Below, piece after piece: positions 1-8,236 of a DNA stretch of 64,000 nucleotides (position 1 is the stretch's first letter; the number at the start of each line of letters is the position of its first letter). The notes under the pieces were generated by a model. It saw only the letters and a program-made list of their open reading frames with translations, was not told where the DNA came from and did not search any database. The stretch lies in the NCBI RefSeq assembly GCF_025244765.1, contig NZ_CP104209.1:744001-808000 (forward strand). The letters run 5' to 3'. Source of the DNA: Empedobacter stercoris (GTDB taxonomy: Bacteria; Bacteroidota; Bacteroidia; Flavobacteriales; Weeksellaceae). The translations under genes and the position numbers were made by a program.

Positions 1-579
1 ACCAATGAATATTCTTTCGGTACATTCAAACAAAACACAATAGACGGTTTATCTAAAACAGAATTTATCAATTCAAAAGTCTTAATGAATGTTGTTATTT
101 CATTGATTTCAACTTTTTTAGTTGGTGTATTGGTTTTTGGATTAGGCTCTTATTTTAGCGAAAAATTTGATTTCGTGAACGGTATTGAGTTTTTAGGTGG
201 ATATTTTATTGAAATCTTCGCTTATATCGTATTTGCCATGTTTTTATCATTTTTATTAAAGAAAAGTGCTTTTGCAATTTTATCTTTAATTGTATTAAAC
301 ATCGTAGAATCTGTTGTAAAAGCTATCGAATTTTTAGTTCGATTTGGAAAACAACCACCAAGTAATCCTGAAGAAATAAAGCTATTATCAAATTATTTAC
401 CTTTAAATTCAAACGGAAAAATCATCGATTATCCTTCAGTAGATATACAACAAGCCTTGATGAAAAGTAAATTATTTGTTCCAGATTCTATTCAATGGGA
501 ATATTTTGGAATCAATGTTTTTTACATCATTTTATTTTTAGGTTTATCCTTATTGATTATTAAAAAAAGAGATTTGTAA
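1..579 (+). CDS. ABC-2 type transporter permease, 3' part
   Basis: The reading frame is open from base 1, so the gene begins upstream of the window; the ATG at 85 is internal. The visible 192 residues begin with a stretch (E..FGTFKQNTIDGLSKTEF) that resembles the membrane-adjacent segment of ABC-2 permeases, where a conserved Glu and a G-x-SR/K-x-EF pattern precede the second membrane helix. At least four hydrophobic helices follow, the last just before a short basic tail (KKRDL), as is usual for this family. The ATPase partner should lie upstream. The substrate cannot be inferred. A strong terminator follows directly, so this is the last gene of its operon. Confidence 0.72.
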   Translation, partial: TNEYSFGTFKQNTIDGLSKTEFINSKVLMNVVISLISTFLVGVLVFGLGSYFSEKFDFVNGIEFLGGYFIEIFAYIVFAMFLSFLLKKSAFAILSLIVLNIVESVVKAIEFLVRFGKQPPSNPEEIKLLSNYLPLNSNGKIIDYPSVDIQQALMKSKLFVPDSIQWEYFGINVFYIILFLGLSLLIIKKRDL

Positions 580-604
580 ATCATTTCTTAACTCAAAAAT
601 TCAA

Positions 605-637
605 AAATCCTATTCAACTCGAATAGGATTTTTTATT
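605..637 (+). terminator. Rho-independent terminator after ABC permease
   Basis: AATCCTATTC and GAATAGGATT form a 10-bp perfect stem around a 5-base loop, followed by TTTTATTT. It ends the ABC permease transcript and separates it from the nrnA promoter. Confidence 0.85.
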
Positions 638-671
638 TCACTTCGCACTTCCACTTTTTAAGTTGTTTGTT

Positions 672-679
672 TATCTTTG
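672..679 (+). promoter_or_regulatory. Bacteroidota -7 box (TATCTTTG) for nrnA-gldI
   Basis: Exact match to the TAnnTTTG -7 consensus, ending only 5 bases before ATG 685. Transcription would start at or next to the start codon, so the mRNA is predicted to be leaderless or nearly so. It also rules out the TTG at 667 as the start, because that codon lies inside the promoter. Confidence 0.65.
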
Positions 680-684
680 CAACT

Positions 685-1710
685 ATGCAAATGACAAATT
701 TCGAGGAGCTAAAAGCTCTTTTAAAATCAACACCAAAGAAAATTGCAATTTTACCGCACAAAAATCCTGATGGAGATGCGATAGGTTCTACTTTGGCTAT
801 GTATCATTATTTGAAACAATTGGGGCATACTTGCAACATTGTTTCGCCAAATGATTTTCCGAAGTTCCTAAAATGGATGCCTTCAGCGAAGGAGATTGTA
901 ATTGCAGATTATAAACCAAAAGTTGCTGAAGTAATTATACATCAAGCAGAATTAATTTTTATCTTAGACTTTAATACGGTTAAACGAATTGACGATTTAG
1001 GAAACTGGGTTGAACGTTCGAAAGCACCAAAAATATTAATCGATCATCACCGAGAACCTGATACGTTTGATTTTATGTATTCGGATATTGAAATGCCTGC
1101 GACTTGTCAAATGGTCTACAATTTTATCGAAGCAATGAATGATTTAGACAAAATCAATAAAAGTATAGCTGAATGTATTTATACTGGAATAATGACTGAT
1201 ACAGGTGGTTTCCGTTTTCGTAATACATCTGCAAATACGCACAGAATTGTCGCTGAATTAATCGATAAAGGTGTTGAAGTTGACAAAGTAACTTCGTATG
1301 TAAATGATTCGCAAACACAAGGTCGTTTAAAATTATTGTCTTTGACGTTAAATAATCTCACTTTTTTACCAGAACATCGTACAGCTTTTATGTTCTTAAA
1401 ACGTGAAGATTTGTTGCAAAATGGTTTTCAGAAAGGAGATACAGAAGGCTTTGTTAATTATGGGTTAAGTGTAGAAAATTTTATTTTCTCAGTTATTTTT
1501 ATCGAAGATACACATCATAATTTCATTAAGATTTCGTTACGTTCGAAAGGAGATTTTGATGTCAATGAATTTTCTCGCAAACATTTTAATGGTGGAGGAC
1601 ACATGAATGCAGCCGGAGGTAGATCTGATTTAAACATGGAAGAAACGATTGCATATTTCCAATCACTTTTACCAGAATACCAAGAAAAATTAGCCAATAT
1701 CGTGATTTAA
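685..1710 (+). CDS. nrnA: DHH-family bifunctional oligoribonuclease/PAP phosphatase
   Basis: A cytosolic DHH/DHHA1 phosphoesterase of the NrnA type, which degrades short oligoribonucleotides and dephosphorylates pAp. Of 341 residues, the DHH domain shows HKNPDGDAIGST near residues 26-36 and LIDHHREPD near 115, both metal-binding motifs, and the C-terminal DHHA1 domain has GGGHMNAAGG near 305. All expected motifs are present and the length is normal. The start at ATG 685 is preferred to TTG 667, which falls in the promoter; ATG 691 is an alternative. The stop codon shares its last A with the ATG of gldI, so the two are translationally coupled. Substrate choice within the family (oligoRNA, pAp, c-di-AMP breakdown products) cannot be read from the sequence. 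Confidence 0.88.
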   Translation: MQMTNFEELKALLKSTPKKIAILPHKNPDGDAIGSTLAMYHYLKQLGHTCNIVSPNDFPKFLKWMPSAKEIVIADYKPKVAEVIIHQAELIFILDFNTVKRIDDLGNWVERSKAPKILIDHHREPDTFDFMYSDIEMPATCQMVYNFIEAMNDLDKINKSIAECIYTGIMTDTGGFRFRNTSANTHRIVAELIDKGVEVDKVTSYVNDSQTQGRLKLLSLTLNNLTFLPEHRTAFMFLKREDLLQNGFQKGDTEGFVNYGLSVENFIFSVIFIEDTHHNFIKISLRSKGDFDVNEFSRKHFNGGGHMNAAGGRSDLNMEETIAYFQSLLPEYQEKLANIVI

Positions 1711-2237
1711 TGAAAAAAGTTATTTTATTCACTTTCACCATCTTCGCATTGATGAGTTGTGATCAAAAAGTGATACAATATCCTGTTTCCTATTCCAACG
1801 ACGATTTTATGAAGCGTTCGCAAGAGCGTGGAAAATTATTGTATCAAGAAGAATTGCAATGGTTTGATGAGTATATGAAAACATCTGACTTAAAATTTGT
1901 AAAAACTAATTCTGGATTTTGGATTTCGAACAATGGACAACGAACTCCTTTAACAGCAAATAACGGAGATTATATCGAATTTGAATACCAAGTAACTGAT
2001 CTTGATAATCACATTTTATATTCGTACAACGAAAATAAAATTCAGAAAATAATTTTAGGGAAAGCTGATATTGCAAGAGGACTGCATGCTGGTTTGCAAT
2101 TAATCCAAGAAGGTGAAAATGCAAAATTATTGTTACCTTCGTTTTTAGCTTATGGAGGTTATGGTGATACTCAAAAAATAGCGCCAGACACTCCTATAAT
2201 TATGGATGTAAAAGTCTTAAAAATTAAAAAACACTAA
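1710..2237 (+). CDS. gldI: GldI-like FKBP-type peptidyl-prolyl isomerase lipoprotein
   Basis: A 175-residue lipoprotein: an N-terminal signal ending ALMSC (Cys17 is the predicted lipidation site), then a divergent N-terminal region and a C-terminal FKBP domain with the typical IARGLHAGLQLIQEGE, LAYG-GYGD and PDTPIIMDVKVLKI segments. It matches GldI, the gliding-motility-associated isomerase of flavobacteria, thought to fold other surface or periplasmic machinery proteins. It overlaps nrnA by one base and is followed after 27 bases by a second isomerase lipoprotein, so nrnA-gldI-cyclophilin/FKBP form one operon. Presence of GldI does not by itself show that the cell glides, as T9SS-bearing non-gliders also carry it. 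Confidence 0.85.
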   Translation: MKKVILFTFTIFALMSCDQKVIQYPVSYSNDDFMKRSQERGKLLYQEELQWFDEYMKTSDLKFVKTNSGFWISNNGQRTPLTANNGDYIEFEYQVTDLDNHILYSYNENKIQKIILGKADIARGLHAGLQLIQEGENAKLLLPSFLAYGGYGDTQKIAPDTPIIMDVKVLKIKKH

Positions 2238-2264
2238 TAGACACAAAAAAGACGATAAAGTAAA

Positions 2265-3344
2265 ATGAGAAAAATATTATTAATCTTAACGGTCATCACT
2301 ACCCTTGTTAGTTGTGGCGTTAAAATTCCAAAATCGATGAGTAAAGAAGAATTTAAAAGTTTAGAAGACGGATTGTATGCAAAAATGACAACCAATCATG
2401 GTGCAATGACAATCAAATTATACGAAGAACAAGCGCCAATGACAGTTGCAAACTTTGTTGGGTTAGCTGAAGGAACAAAAGAAAATAAAGCAAAGGCAAA
2501 AGGAGTTCCTTTTTACGATGGAATTATTTTTCACCGTGTAATTAAGGATTTCATGATTCAAGGAGGTGATCCAGATGGAAGAGGAACAGGAGGACCTGGT
2601 TACGATTTCGAAGATGAGTTTGACGCAACTTTAAAACACGATAAAAAAGGAGTTTTATCTATGGCAAATTCAGGACCAGCAACAAACGGATCTCAATTTT
2701 TTATTACAGAAGTTCCAACTCCATGGTTAGACGGTCGTCACACTGTTTTTGGACAAGTTGTTGAAGGTTTAGAAGTTGTTGATTCTATTGCAAATGTAGA
2801 AAAAACAAGAGACGATAAACCAGTTGTTCCAGTTACTATTGAGAAAGTAGAAATCGCTCGCAAAGGTGATAAATATGCAAAATATAATGGTGCTGAAGCA
2901 TTTGATGCTGCAAAAGCAAATCATGCAAAAAAACAAGCAGAAGCAGAAGCTAAATTAAAAGCAGAAAAAGACGCAGAAATTGCTCGTCAAAAGGAATTAG
3001 AAGCGAAAGCATTGTCTACTCCATCTGGTTTAAAATACGTTATTTTAGAAGAAGGAAATGGAGCTAAACCTGTTCAAGGAGATCCAATTCAAGTTCACTA
3101 CACTTTACGTTTAAACGATGGTGAAAAATTAGATTCGTCATTTGATCGCAATCAACCATTAGACGCAACAGTTGGAGTTACAGGATTAATCCAAGGTTGG
3201 ATGGAAGCTTTAACAATGTTCAATAGAGGTGCAAAAGTATTCTTAATCATTCCTGCAGAATTAGGTTATGGTGCAAGAGGTGCTGGAGGAGTTGTTCCAC
3301 CAAACGCAACTTTATACTTTGACATGGAAGTATTAGATAAATAA
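2265..3344 (+). CDS. Cyclophilin-FKBP fusion lipoprotein (dual-family isomerase)
   Basis: A 359-residue envelope protein combining two unrelated peptidyl-prolyl isomerase folds. Signal peptide with lipobox ending at Cys17 (TLVSC). Cyclophilin domain about residues 35-200 with FHRVIKDFMIQGGDPDG, ANSGPATNGSQFFIT and LDGRHTVFG, so the catalytic Arg, Gln-Phe and Trp/His region are kept. A charged Ala/Lys/Glu-rich linker (about 205-245) resembles a single helix or coiled coil. FKBP domain about 250-359 with VHYTLRLNDGEKLDSSFDR, VIQGW-like GLIQGWMEAL, and AELGYGARG...VPPNATLYFDMEVL. It follows gldI by 27 bases. Fusions in this order are known from some flavobacteria. Role: folding of exported proteins on the periplasmic face. 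Confidence 0.9.
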   Translation: MRKILLILTVITTLVSCGVKIPKSMSKEEFKSLEDGLYAKMTTNHGAMTIKLYEEQAPMTVANFVGLAEGTKENKAKAKGVPFYDGIIFHRVIKDFMIQGGDPDGRGTGGPGYDFEDEFDATLKHDKKGVLSMANSGPATNGSQFFITEVPTPWLDGRHTVFGQVVEGLEVVDSIANVEKTRDDKPVVPVTIEKVEIARKGDKYAKYNGAEAFDAAKANHAKKQAEAEAKLKAEKDAEIARQKELEAKALSTPSGLKYVILEEGNGAKPVQGDPIQVHYTLRLNDGEKLDSSFDRNQPLDATVGVTGLIQGWMEALTMFNRGAKVFLIIPAELGYGARGAGGVVPPNATLYFDMEVLDK

Positions 3345-3365
3345 ACATCCACTTATTATAAGTAG

Positions 3366-3397
3366 AAAAGCCACTCAACCGAGTGGCTTTCTTATTT
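3366..3397 (+). terminator. Terminator after the isomerase operon
   Basis: AAAGCCACTC / GAGTGGCTTT stem with a 4-base loop, followed by CTTATTT. It lies between convergent genes and may serve both, with the better U tract on the plus strand. Confidence 0.75.
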
Positions 3398-3411
3398 AAC
3401 AAAAATTATGA

Positions 3412-4080
3412 TTACTTAAAATTAATTTTTCCTCCTGCTAATTTTTTCTGATTTTTTTGTTCAGGATCACCATAAACATCAATTACACCACCCGCTCTTG
3501 TTTTTGCATCAACAGATTTTGTAGAAGTTGTTTCGATAAAACCACCTGCATTAGTTGTAAGCGTTGAGTGTTCTGCTGATAAAGTTTTTGAGTAATATTT
3601 TCCTCCTGAATTAGCAACAACCGTCTGAAATTCTGCATTTCCAGTTAAAATAACTTCTGCACCGGAATTAATTTTAACTTCTAATTTATTGATATCAACT
3701 GGTAATTTAATCGAAGAACCTTCGTTAGAAGTTAGATTTAAAGATTGAGATTTCAATTTGTCGTCAGAATAAATGCGAGAACCTTGACTGGCTTGAATTT
3801 CGTACAACGATTTATAGTAAACCTTTACCGTCGCTTCACCTCCCTGCATCAACTTAGTTCCTGTCATTTTAATTTTCAGTTCACCTTTGTTGTTTTCTAC
3901 TTGCACATCACTCGCATTCACTCCGTCAACTTCGACTAAATTTTTATCAGAAGAAATTAATTCAACAGGTATTTTATCATAAACCTTTAAGATATTAAAA
4001 TCCCCAATATTTATTTCTTCTTGTGCAAATACAAACGAAGAACCGAATAAAGCTATTGCTGATAATACTATATTTTTCAT
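3412..4080 (-). CDS. GIN-domain (DUF2807) secreted protein
   Basis: 222 residues with a clear signal peptide (MKNIVLSAIALFGSSFVFA, cleavage before QEE). The rest is a repetitive beta-rich sequence with alternating hydrophobic and Ser/Asn/Gly residues, beginning IGDFNILKVYDKIPVELI, the hallmark of the head GIN domain (DUF2807), a right-handed beta-helix-like domain common in Bacteroidota. Function is unknown; an older label calls it a putative autotransporter adhesin head. It is a single-gene unit convergent with the isomerase operon. Internal repeats of the S-x-G-x-I type are visible. Confidence 0.8.
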   Translation of the reverse strand: MKNIVLSAIALFGSSFVFAQEEINIGDFNILKVYDKIPVELISSDKNLVEVDGVNASDVQVENNKGELKIKMTGTKLMQGGEATVKVYYKSLYEIQASQGSRIYSDDKLKSQSLNLTSNEGSSIKLPVDINKLEVKINSGAEVILTGNAEFQTVVANSGGKYYSKTLSAEHSTLTTNAGGFIETTSTKSVDAKTRAGGVIDVYGDPEQKNQKKLAGGKINFK

Positions 4081-4168
4081 AAAAAAAGTTTTCTAATTTG
4101 GTCTTGATATTTACACAAATTTCAAACCAAACTAGAAAACTTATTAATTTTATGCTTTATTGTAACTT

Positions 4169-5410
4169 CTATTTTGCTTCTTCAGCAGTTAACTCTGCAA
4201 TACGAACAATAATTTCAGTTGCTTTTTCCATAGATTCTACAGGAACATATTCATACGGTCCGTGGAAGTTATGACCACCAGCAAAAATATTAGGACAAGG
4301 TAAGCCCATAAAAGACAAACGTGCACCATCTGTACCACCACGAATAGGTTTGATATTTGGAGTAACACCACAATCTTTAAGCGCTTGTTCTGCGATTTCA
4401 ACAGATTGGAATTTTTCTTTTACTTTCTCAATCATATTAAAATATTGATCAGAAACCTCTGCTGTAATCACTTCGTGATCAAAACGTTCTTGAATATCTG
4501 CTGCAATCTGCAAGAATAAAGCTTTTCGCGCTTCATATTGCTCCATATCGTGGTCACGGATGATATACACCATTTTTGCTTCAGAAACATTTCCAGTTAT
4601 TTTAGCTAAATGGAAAAACCCTTCACGTCCGTCAGTTAATTCAGGCACTTCATCACTTGGTAATTGTGCAGCAAATTCCATTGCAATATTAGATGCATTG
4701 ATCATTTTATCTTTTGCATAACCTGGGTGAACAGATTTCCCCTTTATTGTAACAATACCAGAAGCAGCATTAAAGTTTTCGTACTCTAATTCTCCTATTT
4801 CAGAACCATCCATTGTGTATCCCCACTCTGCTCCAAATTTTTCTACATTAAAGAAATCAGCACCACGACCAACTTCTTCATCTGGTGTAAATCCTATTGC
4901 GATACGTCCGTGTTTAATTTCTGGATGAGCGATCAAATATTCTGCAGCTGTTACAATTTCTGCAACACCAGCCTTATCATCAGCACCTAACAAAGTTGTT
5001 CCGTCTGTAGTGATGATTGTTTGACCTTTATATTGAGTTAATTCAGGAAATTCGTTTGGAGATAAAATCATTGATTCGTTCAATTTGATATCTCCTCCAT
5101 CATAGTTTTCCCAAATTTGAGGTTGTACATTTTCTCCTGAAAAATCTGGTGAAGTATCCATATGCGAAACAAATCCAATTGTAGGCACTTCGTAATCTAC
5201 TGTAGAAGGCACATAACCGAAAACATAGCCATTTTCATCAATCGAAACATCTTCTAAACCGATTTGTTTTAATTCGTCTACTAAATAATTTGCTAAATCC
5301 CATTGACGATCTGTACTTGGAAATTTATCTAAGAAAGCCTCACTTTCAGTATAAGTTTTAACATATTTCAAAAAGCGTGTTACCAACTTTTCTCTCCATT
5401 CTGTTTGCAT
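4169..5410 (-). CDS. pepT: Peptidase T (tripeptide aminopeptidase)
   Basis: 413 residues, normal for peptidase T, a cytosolic two-zinc aminopeptidase of family M20 that removes the N-terminal residue of tripeptides. Visible motifs: VSHMDTSPDFSG near residue 82 (zinc ligand His and Asp), GADDKAGVAEIV near 142 (bridging Asp), TPDEEVGRGAD near 175 (catalytic Glu and zinc Glu), IRGGTDGARLSFMG near 360 and GGHNFHGPYEYVP near 378 (last zinc His). All ligands are present. It is transcribed alone from a promoter in the divergent region shared with the HMG-CoA lyase gene. Confidence 0.95.
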   Translation of the reverse strand: MQTEWREKLVTRFLKYVKTYTESEAFLDKFPSTDRQWDLANYLVDELKQIGLEDVSIDENGYVFGYVPSTVDYEVPTIGFVSHMDTSPDFSGENVQPQIWENYDGGDIKLNESMILSPNEFPELTQYKGQTIITTDGTTLLGADDKAGVAEIVTAAEYLIAHPEIKHGRIAIGFTPDEEVGRGADFFNVEKFGAEWGYTMDGSEIGELEYENFNAASGIVTIKGKSVHPGYAKDKMINASNIAMEFAAQLPSDEVPELTDGREGFFHLAKITGNVSEAKMVYIIRDHDMEQYEARKALFLQIAADIQERFDHEVITAEVSDQYFNMIEKVKEKFQSVEIAEQALKDCGVTPNIKPIRGGTDGARLSFMGLPCPNIFAGGHNFHGPYEYVPVESMEKATEIIVRIAELTAEEAK

Positions 5411-5427
5411 TGCGTTTTAATTTTTGT

Positions 5428-5435
5428 CAAAATTA
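5428..5435 (-). promoter_or_regulatory. -7 box for pepT
   Basis: TAATTTTG on the minus strand, 17 bases before the pepT ATG, with a TTG 23 bases further upstream, which is the long end of the usual spacing. Confidence 0.5.
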
Positions 5436-5474
5436 CTAAATTATCTACCTTTAAGGCGCAAATAAACCAAAAAA

Positions 5475-6341
5475 ATGAGTGCAACTACTTTTAAGATTAT
5501 TGAATGTCCACGTGACGCCATGCAAGGACGCAAAGATTTTATTCCAACCGATGCTAAAATAGATTACTTAAATCGTTTATTGACTGTTGGTTTTGAAGCC
5601 ATTGATTGTGGAAGTTTTGTTTCTCCTAAAGCAATCCCGCAAATGGCAGATACAAAAGAGGTTTTGGACCATATTGATAAAACAAATTCGAAGTCTAAAT
5701 TGTCTGTTGTTGTCGCAAATAGAAGTGGCGCGATGAAAGCTGCGGAACACGAAAAAGTAGATATTATTGGATTTCCATTTTCTATTTCAGAAAATTTTCA
5801 ACAATTTAACACCAACAAAAGTCGCGAAGAAGCTTTTGAAATGATACAAGAAATCAATCAAATTGCAAATAAAAATGATAAACATATGTTAATTTATCTG
5901 TCTATGGCATTTGGTAATCCTTATGGCGAAGTATGGAATGAAGAAATTGTGAAAGATTGGTCGAAAAAAATGGCTGATATCGGAATTTCATCTATTAATC
6001 TTTCAGACACAATAGGCGTTGCAGATGAAAAAACAATTGTTGATTTGTTCCAAAATTTAATTCCACATTATCCAGAAATTGAATTCGGTGCTCATTTTCA
6101 TACTGTTTATACCGATTGGCATACAAAAGTGAAAGCAGCTTATAACAATGGTTGTCGTCGTTTTGATGGTGCTATAAAAGGTTTAGGCGGATGTCCAATG
6201 TCGAAAAGTGATATGGTTGGTAATATGCCAACCGAAAAGTTGATTAGCTTTGCGAATGAACACAAAGAAAAGCATGGATTAAATCTTTTTGATTTTGAAT
6301 CGGCTTGGAATGTTTCATTAAAAACATTTGGATTAATTTAG
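5475..6341 (+). CDS. Hydroxymethylglutaryl-CoA lyase
   Basis: 288-residue TIM-barrel enzyme that splits HMG-CoA into acetoacetate and acetyl-CoA, the last step of leucine breakdown. Near the N-terminus it has IIECPRDAMQGRKDFIPT, matching the ECPRDA(M)QG substrate/metal motif; FGAHFHTVYTD near residue 210 supplies the paired metal-binding histidines; GGCPMSKSDMVGNMPTE near 237 matches the active-site Cys/glycine-rich loop (GLGGCP) of this lyase rather than that of isopropylmalate synthase. It stands alone; the other acyl-CoA genes of the window lie 6-10 kb away. Confidence 0.9.
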   Translation: MSATTFKIIECPRDAMQGRKDFIPTDAKIDYLNRLLTVGFEAIDCGSFVSPKAIPQMADTKEVLDHIDKTNSKSKLSVVVANRSGAMKAAEHEKVDIIGFPFSISENFQQFNTNKSREEAFEMIQEINQIANKNDKHMLIYLSMAFGNPYGEVWNEEIVKDWSKKMADIGISSINLSDTIGVADEKTIVDLFQNLIPHYPEIEFGAHFHTVYTDWHTKVKAAYNNGCRRFDGAIKGLGGCPMSKSDMVGNMPTEKLISFANEHKEKHGLNLFDFESAWNVSLKTFGLI

Positions 6342-6461
6342 TCTTAACAATAAACTAAAAAATCAATTCTTTTGTTAAAGGAAATTAAAATATGTTGGAC
6401 TTTAACAAAAAAAGTTAAATTTGCTCATTGATAAGTTTTTTATCAAGCATATAATATTAAA

Positions 6462-7847
6462 ATGAAATTAAAGTATATGAAATTTAAATCGAGTATGATG
6501 TTGTTAATTGCAACATTATTGACGGTAAATACTTTTGCACAAACAGCAAAATCAACACCACAACGTCTGGCTAAAGTAGATGGTATTGCTGCTGTTGTAG
6601 GAGATCAGATTGTTTTAGAGTCTGATGTAGATCGTGATTACTTAATGTCAAAACAACAAGGAATGCAAGTTGAAAACAAATGCGATTTCTTAAACGACAT
6701 TATGTTAGACAAAATGTTGGTTGATCGTGCAAAACAAGATACTTTAATTAAAGTGACTCAAGACGAAGTAACACGTCAGTTAAATGGTCAAATCGAAGGT
6801 TTGATTGCACAAGCTGGAGGTGAAAAACAAATTTTAGACTATTTCGGATTCCGTACAATGGCGGAAATGAAAAACGAAACTAAATATATCGTTGAAGATA
6901 ATATTTATGCGCGTCAGAAAAGAGAAATGGTTGTAAAAGGTGCAGATGCTACACCAGAAGAAGTACGTTTGTTTTTCGAAAAACACCAAGGGGAATTACC
7001 TGATGTTAAGGACGAACTTTCTATTAGCCATATTGTGATGTATCCTCAGATTTCAGAAGAAAATCAACAAAAAATCATTGATCAATTAAAAGAAATCAAA
7101 AAAGAAATTGAAGAAGGTGCTTCATTTGCAACAAAAGCAATTTTATATTCAGAAGATCCAGGCTCTTCGAGCAATGGTGGTGAATACAAAAAGGTTTCTC
7201 GTGGTAAAATGGTAAAAGAGTTTGATGCAGTAGCGTTTAACTTACAAGAAGGTGAAATTTCTGATCCATTCAAAACTGATTTTGGATACCATATTATCAA
7301 ATTAGAAAAACGTCGTGGTCAAGAATTAGACTTACGTCACATTTTAATTACATTGAAACCTACTGAAGAAGAAATCAAAACAGCTAACAATAAATTAGAC
7401 TCAATTCGAGTATTAATTAATGATGGTAAAATGACTTTCAAAGATGCAGCACTAAGATTTTCTGATGATAAATACACAAAATTTAACTCAGGAAATATCA
7501 TGAACCAAAATTCTGGCGATGACCGTTTCGAGAAAATGGCCTTACCATTACCAATGTTTACAGCTGTTGCGACATTAAACGAAGGAGATATCTCACAAGT
7601 TTTCGAAGATGATTTCGACAATAGAAAAGCGTTAAGAATCTTAAAGGTTAACAAATTCTATCCAGAACATAAAATTAATTATGAAGATGATTATTATCGA
7701 ATTCAAAAATTTGCTGTTCAAGACAAAGAACGTACATTATTGATGGATTGGGTAAAACGTCAAGTTGGTGATGCTTATGTAAAAATTGGAAAAGAATATC
7801 AAAGTTGTGAATTTCCGATTGATTGGGAAAAGAAAAACTTAAAATAA
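6462..7847 (+). CDS. SurA/PpiC-like parvulin peptidyl-prolyl isomerase
   Basis: 461 residues with a signal peptide ending TVNTFAQ. The architecture is SurA-like: an N-terminal chaperone region (IAAVVGDQIVLESDVDRD, helical to about residue 170), then two parvulin domains: the first about 185-285 (LSISHIVMYPQ, FATKAILYSEDPGSSSNGGEY, GYHIIKLEKRRG), the second about 290-395 (LDLRHILITLKP, FKDAALRFSDDKY, GDISQVFED). It acts in the periplasm on outer-membrane protein folding. Upstream ATG 6462 gives a slightly long signal peptide; ATG 6477 is a possible alternative. It is the third envelope isomerase within 6 kb. Gene symbol withheld because Bacteroidota usually carry several such parvulins. Confidence 0.88.
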   Translation: MKLKYMKFKSSMMLLIATLLTVNTFAQTAKSTPQRLAKVDGIAAVVGDQIVLESDVDRDYLMSKQQGMQVENKCDFLNDIMLDKMLVDRAKQDTLIKVTQDEVTRQLNGQIEGLIAQAGGEKQILDYFGFRTMAEMKNETKYIVEDNIYARQKREMVVKGADATPEEVRLFFEKHQGELPDVKDELSISHIVMYPQISEENQQKIIDQLKEIKKEIEEGASFATKAILYSEDPGSSSNGGEYKKVSRGKMVKEFDAVAFNLQEGEISDPFKTDFGYHIIKLEKRRGQELDLRHILITLKPTEEEIKTANNKLDSIRVLINDGKMTFKDAALRFSDDKYTKFNSGNIMNQNSGDDRFEKMALPLPMFTAVATLNEGDISQVFEDDFDNRKALRILKVNKFYPEHKINYEDDYYRIQKFAVQDKERTLLMDWVKRQVGDAYVKIGKEYQSCEFPIDWEKKNLK

Positions 7848-7850
7848 AAC

Positions 7851-7882
7851 AAAAAACCTCTCAAAATTGAGAGGTTTTTTGT
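7851..7882 (+). terminator. Terminator after the parvulin gene
   Basis: AAAAAACCTCTCAA and TTGAGAGGTTTTTT form a long perfect stem with a very short AT loop and a U-rich 3' arm. Confidence 0.88.
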
Positions 7883-7903
7883 TAGGTTTAAATTCTAAAT
7901 ATT

Positions 7904-8190
7904 TTATTTTGTAATTCGCAGCTGAGATAGCCAAATTAATTTATTTGGATCAAACCCTACTTTCTTTGCTGAATCTAAAAATCGATCTTTTACTTTATCC
8001 GATATTTCTTTTTTACGCAATAAAATCCATAGCTTTTTATAATCTTCGCTTGCTACTAATGCATTATTATAATGGTTACAATATGTACAGCAGATTGTGG
8101 ATTGGGTAGCAGAGTTGCGGGTGATTCATCAAAAAAAAGGAAAACAAAATGTTTCCCTTTATATTTCAATTTTCCCTCAAAAAAAAAATT
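7904..8190 (-). pseudogene. Decayed lipocalin gene, C-terminal remnant
   Basis: On the minus strand, bases about 8080 to 7904 encode NNALVASEDYKKLWILLRK, then ISDKVKDRFLDSAKKVGFD and NKLIWLSQ before a stop. This is the C-terminal end of a bacterial Blc-type lipocalin, whose family pattern is alternating YALV..DY..LWILSR, a helix, then GFD..KLI. Upstream the frame is closed by TGA (about 8126-8128), and another frame (about 8088-8190) carries GKLKYKGKHFVFLFFDES, compatible with the preceding barrel strands but uncertain. No start codon, signal peptide or N-terminal barrel is present. I read it as a 5'-truncated, frameshifted relic. This fills most of the 390-base gap between the parvulin and GLPGLI genes. 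Confidence 0.65.
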
Positions 8191-8236
8191 ATAAAAATAC
8201 TTTTGATTAAATCATGAGCATTATTCGTATGTAAAA

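Noticed and set aside
667-684. TTG start for nrnA at 667
   Set aside because: It lies in the TATCTTTG promoter box; ATG 685 fits the family N-terminus.
1179-1361. Antisense frame in nrnA
   Set aside because: Short shadow frame; the sense frame carries all DHH motifs.
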